A stretch of 64,000 bases of DNA, from the NCBI RefSeq assembly GCF_019623905.1, contig NZ_CP069370.1, forward strand, positions 682,001 through 746,000, read 5' to 3'. Positions 40,716-48,318 of this stretch are shown here, piece by piece. The position numbers were made by a program, and so were the translations under genes. This DNA is from Neotabrizicola shimadae (GTDB taxonomy: Bacteria > Pseudomonadota > Alphaproteobacteria > Rhodobacterales > Rhodobacteraceae). Under the pieces are notes generated by a model. The model was not told where the DNA came from. It ran no database searches and was given only the letters and a program-made list of their open reading frames with translations. Numbering within the stretch: position 1 is the first letter of the stretch; every line of letters begins with the position of its first letter.

Positions 40716-42119
40716 ATGAACGACATGACCCTGACCGCCAGCCCCTCCGGCTCGACCGTTGCCGAAGCCGAGGCCTTCCTTGCCGCCCACCCCGAGATCG
40801 AGGCCTTCGACATCGTGCTGCACGATTCGAACGGCATCGGCCGGGGGAAGATCATCCGCCGGCATGAGCTGCTGTCTCTGTACAAGTCGGGCCGGCATCT
40901 TCCGATCTCGATCCTCGGGCTCGACATCTGCGGCGAGGATGTTCACGAGACCGGGCTGATCTGGGATCAGGGCGACGGCGACCTGCGCGCCTGGCCGATC
41001 CCCGGCACGCTGGTGCCGCTGCACGGCACCGTGCCTCCGCGTGGCGAGCTTTTCATGTCGATGTACGACCTGGAGGGCGCCAAGATGACCTCGGACCCGC
41101 GCCATGCCCTGCAGGCCCAGGTGGATGCGCTGGCGGCGGAGGGGCTGTATCCGGCGGGGGCGTTCGAGCTGGAGTTCTTCCTGCTGTCGAACCAGCGCGG
41201 GGCGGATGGCAAGGTGCAGCCGGCGGCCGACGTGCTGGACGGGCGGGCGAGCCACAAGACCGAGGTCTATTCGGTGGACCACCTGCACGGGATGCTGCCG
41301 CTCTTCAACGACATCTATGCCGGGGCAGCGAAGGCGGGGATCAAGGCGGAGACCATGATCTCGGAATACGCCCCCGGCCAGTACGAGTTGACCCTGCATT
41401 ACCGGGAAGACGTCATGCAGGCGGCGGATGACCTGATCCGGCTGAAGCGGATCGTCCGGATGCAGGCGCGGCTGCATGGGGTGACGGCCTGCTTCATGGC
41501 CAAGCCCAACGAGGTCTATGCCGGGTCGGGGATGCATTTCCACGTCTCGATGCGGGACGCTTCGGGGCGGAACGTCTTTGTCGAGGCGGCAGAGGGGAAG
41601 TGGAACGAGACCATCCTTCACGCTTTAGGCGGACTGCGGGCCACGATGGGCGAGTCGATGCTGGTCTTTGCGCCCCATGCCAACAGCTGGCGGCGGTTTG
41701 CGAGCCAGTCTTATGCGCCGGTCAGCCCGACCTGGGGGGTGAACAACCGGTCGGTCGCGCTGCGGATTCCGGCCGGGGATATCAAGGCGCGGCGGATCGA
41801 GCATCGCCCAGCTGGGGTGGATGCGAACCCCTACCTGGTGGCCGCCACGGTTCTGGCGGGTATCCGGCACGGGCTGAAGAACAAGATCGACCCCGGCCCG
41901 GAGACCACGGGCAACGGCTATGAGGGCGGCGAGGATGCGCCGGCGATCCCGGTGGATTGGCGGATGGCGATCGAGGCCGCGAAGAATTCGGCCTTCCTGA
42001 AGGAGGCCCTGGGCGAGGACATGCACCGGACCTTCACGGCCATCAAGGCCGCGGAATATGCCCGGGTGATGCGGACGGTGTCCGAGGTGGACTACGACCT
42101 GTATCTGTATACGGTCTGA
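40716..42119 (+). CDS. Glutamine synthetase-family ligase (PuuA-like)
   Basis: 467 residues. Catalytic features of the GS beta-grasp fold: FELEFFLLS (metal Glu), ISEYAPGQYELTL, GSGMHFHVS, NNRSVALRIPAGD and RRIEHRPAGVDANPYL. It lacks the adenylylation-site context of GlnA and resembles gamma-glutamylpolyamine synthetases. It presumably joins glutamate to an amine using ATP. The gap to the upstream aminotransferase is only 21 bp, so they form one transcript. A TTG three codons earlier is possible. One base separates its stop from repeat copy D. Confidence 0.88.
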   Translation: MNDMTLTASPSGSTVAEAEAFLAAHPEIEAFDIVLHDSNGIGRGKIIRRHELLSLYKSGRHLPISILGLDICGEDVHETGLIWDQGDGDLRAWPIPGTLVPLHGTVPPRGELFMSMYDLEGAKMTSDPRHALQAQVDALAAEGLYPAGAFELEFFLLSNQRGADGKVQPAADVLDGRASHKTEVYSVDHLHGMLPLFNDIYAGAAKAGIKAETMISEYAPGQYELTLHYREDVMQAADDLIRLKRIVRMQARLHGVTACFMAKPNEVYAGSGMHFHVSMRDASGRNVFVEAAEGKWNETILHALGGLRATMGESMLVFAPHANSWRRFASQSYAPVSPTWGVNNRSVALRIPAGDIKARRIEHRPAGVDANPYLVAATVLAGIRHGLKNKIDPGPETTGNGYEGGEDAPAIPVDWRMAIEAAKNSAFLKEALGEDMHRTFTAIKAAEYARVMRTVSEVDYDLYLYTV

Positions 42120-42208
42120 GGGCGTCCGAGCTCGGACGCCTTTCCCGGTGCAACGATTTCAAAGGGTTGCGCGGGCGTCTTAACTTGGACTTAACTCTTG
42201 CCGAGCCC
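42120..42208 (+). repeat. Dispersed repeat copy D (palindrome plus tail)
   Basis: Core palindrome at 42122-42139, then a tail with ATTTCAAAGGGTTGC, TTAACTTGGACTTAAC and TTGCCGAGCC. It fills the whole interval between the stop codons of the glutamine-synthetase-like gene and the convergent response regulator, as copy C does at its site. Confidence 0.85.
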
Positions 42209-42814
42209 TCAGCTGAGCCCCGCGCTGCGCGCGATCATGGCGGCGTGGGTGCGGTTGCGGGCGTCCAGCTTGCGGCTGAGCGTCTTGACGTGGAGCTTCA
42301 CCGTGACCTCCTGCAGGTCGAGGTCGCGGGCGATTTCCTTGTTCGACAGGCCGCGGCAGAGGCCGCGCAACACATCGACCTCGCGCCGGGTGAGGGCGGA
42401 CAGGTCGCCTGTCACCGGGGCCTCGTCCGAGAGGAGGCCGATGGGAGCGAAGACCTCGCCCGAGACCATGTGGCGGATCGCGGCGGCGATGGCGCGGGAC
42501 CCGAGCGTCTTGGGCACGAAGCCGGCAGCGCCGGATTTCAGCGCGGCTTCGGCCAGGTCGCGCGAGGTCGTGCCGGAAATGAGCGCGACCGGGCGCCCGG
42601 CCGAAAGGTCCACCGCCTCGGCCAGGCCGGCCAGGCCGCGCATCCCCGGCATGGCATAGTCGAGAAGCACCAGATCATAGGCTGATGCGCCCATGGCCTT
42701 CAGCGCATCGTCCAGCGAAGCCACGGTGTCGACAATCGACATGCCTTCGGCAACAAGAAAGGCTGCCAGGGTTTCGCGGACAAGGTCGTGGTCGTCGGCG
42801 ATCAGCAGTTTCAT
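42209..42814 (-). CDS. LuxR/NarL-family response regulator
   Basis: 201 residues from MKLLIADDHDLVRETLAAF; an ATG four codons earlier is also possible. The receiver domain has the acidic pair in ADDHD, phosphoacceptor Asp in LVLLDYAMPGM and the conserved Lys in FVPKTLG. The C-terminal LuxR helix-turn-helix is LTRREVDVLRGLCRGLSNKEIA (as TRREVDVLRGL and LSNKEIARDL). It is divergent from the hybrid kinase gene with about 100 bp between, so the kinase may be its partner. Targets are unknown. Confidence 0.92.
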   Translation of the reverse strand: MKLLIADDHDLVRETLAAFLVAEGMSIVDTVASLDDALKAMGASAYDLVLLDYAMPGMRGLAGLAEAVDLSAGRPVALISGTTSRDLAEAALKSGAAGFVPKTLGSRAIAAAIRHMVSGEVFAPIGLLSDEAPVTGDLSALTRREVDVLRGLCRGLSNKEIARDLDLQEVTVKLHVKTLSRKLDARNRTHAAMIARSAGLS

Positions 42815-42918
42815 TCGGGGGCGCATCCGTTGTTCGGCGGCGACCCTAGCATCATTTCCGGCCAAGTTAAGCCCGCCGTGGCAGGATTGGCCGTCAGGGC
42901 GCAGCGGTGGGGAGCGGG

Positions 42919-45429
42919 ATGGCGACGGACAGTCGGCTGAGCCGGTGGGTGCCGCGGCTGGTGATCGTGGGGGTGCTGATCCCCGCCCTGTTGCTGGGCA
43001 TGGTGCTGCTGGCACTGCAGGTGAGCGACAGGCTGCGCGCCTTGCAGGATTCGGCTTCGGACAATGCGCAATGGGTGGTTCTGCAAAGCGAGGTCGAGAC
43101 GCTGAAGCTGATGCTGGCCGTGGCCGCCGCGCAGGAAGCAGGGCCGGAGGCCGACCTGGCGCCCGTGCGCCAGTGGTTCGACATCCTGTACAGCCGGATG
43201 GACCTGATCCGGTCGAGCGAGACCTATGGGCCGCTGCTGGAGATCCCCGAGTTTTCGCGGCCCTACAGCATGGTCGAGACCTTTCTGATCGAGACGGCAA
43301 AGGCGATCGACGGTCCAGGCGGCAATCTGCGCGATGCCTTGCCGCCGCTGGCCGAGAACCTGCCCAGGGTGCGCGATGCGACGCGGCGCATGACGCTGGT
43401 GGCGCTGGCGGAATTTGCTGCGCAATCCGAGGAGCGGCGCACCGGGATACAGGCCACGCTTGTGAGCCTGGCGGTGTTGACCGGCCTTCTGATCCTGGCG
43501 ATGGCGGCCCTGCTGGTGGGGATGCTGCGCCAGTACCGTATGGGCCAGCGCCAGGCGCGGGAGGTGGAGGCCGCGAACCTGCGGCTGGAGACGATCATCA
43601 AGACCTCGGCCGATGCGATCGTGGTGACCAACCGGGGCGGCTGGATCGTGGAGTTCAACCCGGCGGCAGAGCGGATCTTCGGCTATGCGCGCGAAGAGGT
43701 CGTCGGGCGAAATGCCATGACGATGTTCTTTCCGCCGGAACTGGACGAATTGCAGCGGCTGGCGCTGGCGCGGCGGGCCATCGAGACGGCGGACGGCCAG
43801 ATCGAGCCGTTCCGTATCGAACTGGACGTGACGCGCAAGGATGGCGCGCGCCTGCCGGTCGAGGTGGCGCTGGCGGCAACGGGGCTGGTGTCGGGCTCGG
43901 TGGCGGTGGCCTTTGTGCGCGACATTTCGGACCGGCGGCAGAACGAGGACGCGCTGCGCGAGGCACGGGACCGGGCGCTTGCCGGCGAGCGCGCGAAGGC
44001 CGATTTCATTGCGGTGATGAGCCACGAGATGCGCACGCCGCTGAACGGGCTGCTCGGCTCTCTGGCGCTTCTGGACGATGCGCCGCTGCGACCGGACCAG
44101 CGCGACCTGGTGTCGATGATGCGGGTGTCCGGCAAGATACTGCTGGACCACGTCAATTCGGTGCTGGATCTGTCGCGCGTGGAGGCGCTGCCCGTGGTGC
44201 CGGCCACGGAGACCTTCGATGCCGACCTGTTGATGGAGGATTGCCTCTTGAGCCAGGCGGCGCTGGCAACGGCGGCGGGCAACCGCATGTCGCTTTCGCA
44301 TCCCGCGGGGCGGATCGGCCGGGTGCGGGGCGATGCGCAGCGGTTGCGGCAGGTGCTGCTGAACTTTCTGAGCAATGCGGTGAAGTTCACACGCGACGGG
44401 GCGATCACGCTGGAGGCGGAACGGCATCCGCCGGGGCCGGGCGAGGCCGAGGGGCTGGTGGAATTTCGCGTCATCGACACCGGCGACGGCATTGCCGAGG
44501 CGGATCTGGAACGGGTGTTCGAGGATTTCGTGACGCTGGACACGAGCTATGGCCGCCGCGCGGGGGGCACGGGGTTGGGGCTTGCGATCTCGCGCCGGCT
44601 GGCGGGGGCGATGGGCGGCACCGTGGGTGTTGAAAGCGAGCCGGGGGAGGGGAGCCTGTTCTGGCTGCGCGTGCCGATGCCACGAGCAGGCGGCGCGGCG
44701 GAAGTGCCCGCGATGCCGGCGGTGGCGGCGCCTGCGGCGCTGTCGGTCCTGGTGATCGAGGACAACCGGATCAACCGGGTGCTTGCCGTGCGGCTTCTGG
44801 AAGGGGCGGGGCACCGCGTCGTGGAGGCGGAGGACGGACGGGCGGGTCTGGCCCTGTCTGAGACGCGGGCGTTCGACCTGATCCTGACCGACATCTCGAT
44901 GCCGGGCATTGACGGGGTGGAGGTGGCGCGGCGTATCCGGTCGGGCGATGGACCGTCGGGCGGAGCGCGGATCGTGGCGCTGACCGCCCATGCGCTGCCG
45001 CAGGATCGGCAGCGGTTCCGCGCCGCGGGCATCGACGATTGCCTGATCAAGCCGGTGACCGAGACGATGATGGCGCGGGCCGTGGCGCGGGCGGCGGCGG
45101 CGCTGCCGGCCAAGGCCGATGCGCCGACTCTGGCGGCGCTGTCGCGGCAGCTGGGGCCGTCACGCCTGGCCGAACTGGTGGCGGCGCTGGAATCCGAAGG
45201 GATGGCCGCTTTGGCCGTGCTGGCCGAGGGGCCGCCGGCGGCACGCATCGCGGCCTGTCACCGGCTGGCGGGCAGCAGCGCGGGCTTTGGCCTGTTGCGG
45301 CTGGCGGACCGGCTGCGGCGGCTGGAGACTGCGCTGCGGGGCGGCAACGAGCCGGCGGCAGCGGCGCTGGCCGAGGGCCTGCCCGAGATGTGGCGCGACG
45401 GCCTGGCGGCGCTGAAGGCGGCGGCCTAG
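42919..45429 (+). CDS. Hybrid sensor histidine kinase with PAS, receiver and Hpt domains
   Basis: 836 residues. Membrane segment 1 (about 11-34), a ~140-residue periplasmic region, membrane segment 2 (about 178-200), a PAS domain (about 220-330), HisKA with His369 in SHEMRTPLNG, HATPase with FLSNAVKFT and GGTGLGLAISRR, a receiver with phosphoacceptor Asp658 in LTDISMPGIDG, and a C-terminal Hpt with His781 in CHRLAGSSAG. A complete phosphorelay in one protein. GGGGAG precedes the ATG. The divergent LuxR-type regulator is the obvious output. The signal is unknown. Confidence 0.93.
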   Translation: MATDSRLSRWVPRLVIVGVLIPALLLGMVLLALQVSDRLRALQDSASDNAQWVVLQSEVETLKLMLAVAAAQEAGPEADLAPVRQWFDILYSRMDLIRSSETYGPLLEIPEFSRPYSMVETFLIETAKAIDGPGGNLRDALPPLAENLPRVRDATRRMTLVALAEFAAQSEERRTGIQATLVSLAVLTGLLILAMAALLVGMLRQYRMGQRQAREVEAANLRLETIIKTSADAIVVTNRGGWIVEFNPAAERIFGYAREEVVGRNAMTMFFPPELDELQRLALARRAIETADGQIEPFRIELDVTRKDGARLPVEVALAATGLVSGSVAVAFVRDISDRRQNEDALREARDRALAGERAKADFIAVMSHEMRTPLNGLLGSLALLDDAPLRPDQRDLVSMMRVSGKILLDHVNSVLDLSRVEALPVVPATETFDADLLMEDCLLSQAALATAAGNRMSLSHPAGRIGRVRGDAQRLRQVLLNFLSNAVKFTRDGAITLEAERHPPGPGEAEGLVEFRVIDTGDGIAEADLERVFEDFVTLDTSYGRRAGGTGLGLAISRRLAGAMGGTVGVESEPGEGSLFWLRVPMPRAGGAAEVPAMPAVAAPAALSVLVIEDNRINRVLAVRLLEGAGHRVVEAEDGRAGLALSETRAFDLILTDISMPGIDGVEVARRIRSGDGPSGGARIVALTAHALPQDRQRFRAAGIDDCLIKPVTETMMARAVARAAAALPAKADAPTLAALSRQLGPSRLAELVAALESEGMAALAVLAEGPPAARIAACHRLAGSSAGFGLLRLADRLRRLETALRGGNEPAAAALAEGLPEMWRDGLAALKAAA

Positions 45430-45430
45430 G

Positions 45431-45478
45431 GCAGGCTTTACACCTGGCAGGCTTTACACCTGGCAGGCTTTACATTTG
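45431..45478. repeat. Three tandem 16-bp repeats at convergent gene ends
   Basis: GCAGGCTTTACACCTG occurs twice in perfect tandem, followed by a third unit GCAGGCTTTACATTTG with two changes. The third unit contains the last codons and the TAA of the chelatase gene; the other two look like duplications of that gene end. A small minisatellite able to change copy number by slippage. Confidence 0.85.
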
Positions 45479-46144
45479 GCGGGCGAGCAACCGGGCGATG
45501 AGCGCGGGCAGGCGGGGATCGAGCCCGACGGGCGGAAGGATGCGGCCGCGGAATCCGCCTTCTGCCAGAAGCTCCGGCAGGTCTTCGGCGACATGGCCGC
45601 CCTCGGCCGCGAACCAGGGCAGGCAGACGGTGGTTTCAGGGAAGCTGCCCGCTATGTCTGACAGGCGGGGCGCCTGTTCGAGGAAAGCGGCCTCGGCGCG
45701 GGCGATGGCGGTTTCGCGGGACACGCGGCTGGCGACAAGGCGGGTGACGGCGGCGGGCATCGGGCTGCGGCCCGAGCCGTGGGCGGCGAGTATGAGGGCG
45801 GTGGCGCCTTCGGCCGCGGCCTCGGCGGCGAGGGTGACGGTGAGGTCCTGGACCTCTGGCGTGCAGCCCAAGGGGGGCAGGATGTGCCAGGCGGCGCCGC
45901 CGGCCTGGGCCAGGCGGGTGGGCAGGTGGGTTTCGGAGAACCAGCCGCAGGCCATGAAGAGCGGCAGGACGGTGCCGGGCGGGCCTGCCACGGCGCGGGC
46001 CAGCGCGCCGGGTTCGGCCAGGGTGGCGGCGCGGACCTCGCGGCCGGGCAGGTGGGACGCGACCTTGGCCGCCAGCGCATCCAGCGCGCGGGCGGCGGGT
46101 CCGGGGTCGGAGGGCTGGCCGTGGGCGACGAGAAGGGCGGTCAT
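45470..46144 (-). CDS. CbiX/SirB family protein, probable sirohydrochlorin or cobalt chelatase
   Basis: 224 residues. Starts MTALLVAHGQPSD with the active-site histidine, and a second half with LILAAHGSGRSPMPA, giving the two-lobed CbiX fold with conserved histidines. The FMACGWFSETHLP segment is also typical. The family inserts Co or Fe into sirohydrochlorin; some members have other or unknown substrates. ATG overlaps the stop of the LysR gene. Its 3' end lies in the tandem repeat. Confidence 0.8.
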   Translation of the reverse strand: MTALLVAHGQPSDPGPAARALDALAAKVASHLPGREVRAATLAEPGALARAVAGPPGTVLPLFMACGWFSETHLPTRLAQAGGAAWHILPPLGCTPEVQDLTVTLAAEAAAEGATALILAAHGSGRSPMPAAVTRLVASRVSRETAIARAEAAFLEQAPRLSDIAGSFPETTVCLPWFAAEGGHVAEDLPELLAEGGFRGRILPPVGLDPRLPALIARLLARQM

Positions 46145-47064
46145 GGGGTGAAGGGCGGCAGGGAGGCGGGGGTGACGGTGGCGCGGCAGTGGTCGATGAA
46201 GGCGCGCACGGTGCGGCGCGCCTCTGCTCCGCCGGCGACCAGGAGGCCAAGGCGGATGGACGCGGCATCGGCGATGGGTCGGCATGTAATGCGGCCGCCG
46301 TCCGGGGCAAGGTCGGTGGCGAGGCGGATGTTGGCGATGGAATAGCCGAAGCCGCGCGCGACCATGGATCGCATCACGCCCATGTCGGTGGTGCGCTCGG
46401 TCACGCGGGGGCGGAGCTTGTGGGCGGTGAAGAGGCCGAGGAAATAGTCGGTCGAGAAGGGCAGGTCGAGCAGCACCATGGGTTCGGGGGCGAGGTCGGC
46501 CATGGTGACGGCTTGCCGGCCGGTCAGCGGGTGGCCGGGGGGCAGGAGCGCGTGGGGCGGCAGCGACAGGAGCGGCAGGAAGGTGAGCTCGGGCGGAAGG
46601 CCGAGGTCGTAGGTCAGGGCGAGGTCGAGCCGGCCGGCGCGCAGTTCCTCGAACAGGGCGGCCTGATCGTGTTCGGCCTGGCGGAACTCCACCTCGGGGA
46701 AGCGGTCGCGGAATTCGGCGCGCAGGCGCGGCAGCACGACCTGGGCGAAGGTGACGAGGCAGCCCACGCCCAGGGGGCCGGCCACCCGGCCAGCGATGTC
46801 GGCCGCGCGGTCGGTGAGGCCGGCGGCGGCCCCCAGGACCGGGCGCGCGGCGGCGACGAACTGGCGGCCGGCCTCGGTCAGCGACAGGCCCTGGGCATGG
46901 CGGCGCACGAAGAGCTGCAGGCCGAAGCCTTCTTCCAGCTGCGCGATGGCGGCGGAAACGGAGGGGGCGGAGACATTCACCCGCTCGGCGGCAAGCGTGA
47001 CCGAGCCGGTGTCGGCGACGGCGATCAGGTATTCCAGCTGGCGAAGCGTGAAGCGCAGGGGCAT
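46141..47064 (-). CDS. LysR-family transcriptional regulator
   Basis: 307 residues from MPLRFTLRQLEYLIAVAD. Helix-turn-helix SVTLAAERVNVSAPSVSAAI, then a LysR substrate-binding domain (GPLGVGCLVTFAQVVLPRL). Effector unknown. It is the fourth gene of a same-strand run: Rieske oxygenase, RidA, DUF1028, LysR, with 43 bp before it. It may be the pathway's local regulator even though it is not divergent. The downstream chelatase gene overlaps its stop. Confidence 0.9.
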   Translation of the reverse strand: MPLRFTLRQLEYLIAVADTGSVTLAAERVNVSAPSVSAAIAQLEEGFGLQLFVRRHAQGLSLTEAGRQFVAAARPVLGAAAGLTDRAADIAGRVAGPLGVGCLVTFAQVVLPRLRAEFRDRFPEVEFRQAEHDQAALFEELRAGRLDLALTYDLGLPPELTFLPLLSLPPHALLPPGHPLTGRQAVTMADLAPEPMVLLDLPFSTDYFLGLFTAHKLRPRVTERTTDMGVMRSMVARGFGYSIANIRLATDLAPDGGRITCRPIADAASIRLGLLVAGGAEARRTVRAFIDHCRATVTPASLPPFTP

Positions 47065-47107
47065 GGGGGGCGAGACTAGCCGCGCCGGAGCGCGGACGGA
47101 AGCGGCG

Positions 47108-47785
47108 CTATTCGTCGCCGGGCACACCGTAGGAGGGCGCCTCGCGTGGGTCCATCGCGCGCTGGACATAGGCCGCCATCTGCGGGGCATAGACATCCCA
47201 GGCGCGGGCGACGGCTTCGATCGGGCAGCCTTGGTCCAGCCAGTCACAGCGCAGGCTGGCCACGGGCCAGCTTGCCGCATCGACCATCAGGAGGCCGGCG
47301 GAATGGACCGGCCCGGCCTCGCCCCCGGCATCACGCCCGGCGCGCAGCGCCGCGACCAGCCGGTCGCCGAGGTCGCCCCGCGCGGCGGCAAAGCCCGCGA
47401 CCATCGCGGCAGGAACGCCGTCATGGGCCAGAAGATTGCCGCCGGCCACGGCGCCATCGCCTTCGGCCACGCCCCAGGTGCCGAGGATCCGTTCCCCCGA
47501 CCAATGGGCGGTGCGCCCGGCGGCATCGACGCAGAGAAGCTGGCGATACTGGATATGCGGCGCGATGGCCGTCACCTCGGCCATGGCTTCGGGCGCTGAC
47601 CGTCCGCGCGCCAGCGCATCCAGCAGCGCCGGACCAAGCGCGGGATCGGTGATGTTCTGGCTGGCCGCAACGCCCACCCCGGCCCGCGCATGGGCGCAAC
47701 GCGCGGCCACGGCGGGCGAGGAGGACGAGATCACCATGCCGAAGCGGCCGGTCTCAGGGCAACGGGCGAGAAGCGAGAAGGTCAT
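47108..47785 (-). CDS. DUF1028 family protein (Ntn-hydrolase-like)
   Basis: 225 residues. Typical opening MTFSLLARCPETGRFGMVISSSSPAVAARC (in parts: TFSLLARCPETGRFG, ISSSSPAVAARC), then GVGVAASQNITDPALGPALLD and the VAGGNLLAH segment. DUF1028 proteins are related to Ntn hydrolases and often occur with RidA and amide or amine catabolic genes; no activity is firmly known. The third gene of the oxygenase operon; 84 bp from RidA. Confidence 0.9.
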   Translation of the reverse strand: MTFSLLARCPETGRFGMVISSSSPAVAARCAHARAGVGVAASQNITDPALGPALLDALARGRSAPEAMAEVTAIAPHIQYRQLLCVDAAGRTAHWSGERILGTWGVAEGDGAVAGGNLLAHDGVPAAMVAGFAAARGDLGDRLVAALRAGRDAGGEAGPVHSAGLLMVDAASWPVASLRCDWLDQGCPIEAVARAWDVYAPQMAAYVQRAMDPREAPSYGVPGDE

Positions 47786-47869
47786 GGTGGCTCTTGGATT
47801 GCCCTGCCGCCTGGGGTGTGAACCTCGGGCGGCCGGTGCTGGTTCAGTGCAGGTTCAGGGCAGGGCGGG

Positions 47870-48283
47870 TCAGTCGGGGATGACGGCGGTGGCGTCGATC
47901 TCCACAAGCCAGTCGGGGCGGGCGAGTGCGGTGACGACCACGCCCGTCGAGACCGGATGCACGCCGCGGATGTATTCGCCCATGGTGCGATAGACCGCCT
48001 CGCGGTGGCGCACATCGGTCAGATAGACCACCACCTTGCACAGATGCTCCATCTGGCCACCGCATTCCTCGATCAGCTGGCGGATGTTCTGCATGACCTT
48101 GTGGGTCTGTTCCACCGGGTCGTGGCTGTTGATGTTCTTCGCGGTATCCAGATCCTGCGGGCACTGGCCGCGCAGGAAGATCGTGGTGCCGCGCGCCACC
48201 ACGGCCTGGCAGAGGTCGTTGTCGAGCTTCTGTTCGGGGTAGGTGTCGCGGGTGTTGAACTTGCGGTGGCGGGTATGGGCCAT
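47870..48283 (-). CDS. RidA family protein (YjgF/YER057c/UK114)
   Basis: 137 residues. RidA fold with FLRGQCPQD, QTHKVMQNIRQLIEECGG and a C-terminal LARPDWLVEIDATAVIP. The arginine that in true RidA (Arg105) binds the imine carboxylate appears as ALARPDWLVEID, so enamine/imine deaminase activity is plausible. In this operon it could remove a reactive intermediate formed by the upstream oxygenase. 35 bp from the oxygenase gene. Confidence 0.9.
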   Translation of the reverse strand: MAHTRHRKFNTRDTYPEQKLDNDLCQAVVARGTTIFLRGQCPQDLDTAKNINSHDPVEQTHKVMQNIRQLIEECGGQMEHLCKVVVYLTDVRHREAVYRTMGEYIRGVHPVSTGVVVTALARPDWLVEIDATAVIPD

Positions 48284-48318
48284 GACGTCCTTCGGTCTTG
48301 TCAGAAAGGGGTGCCGGA

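Noticed and set aside
42855-42872. Fifth copy of the dispersed repeat between the response regulator and the hybrid kinase
   Set aside because: Only nine bases (CCAAGTTAA) match the tail and there is no palindrome, so the similarity is too short.
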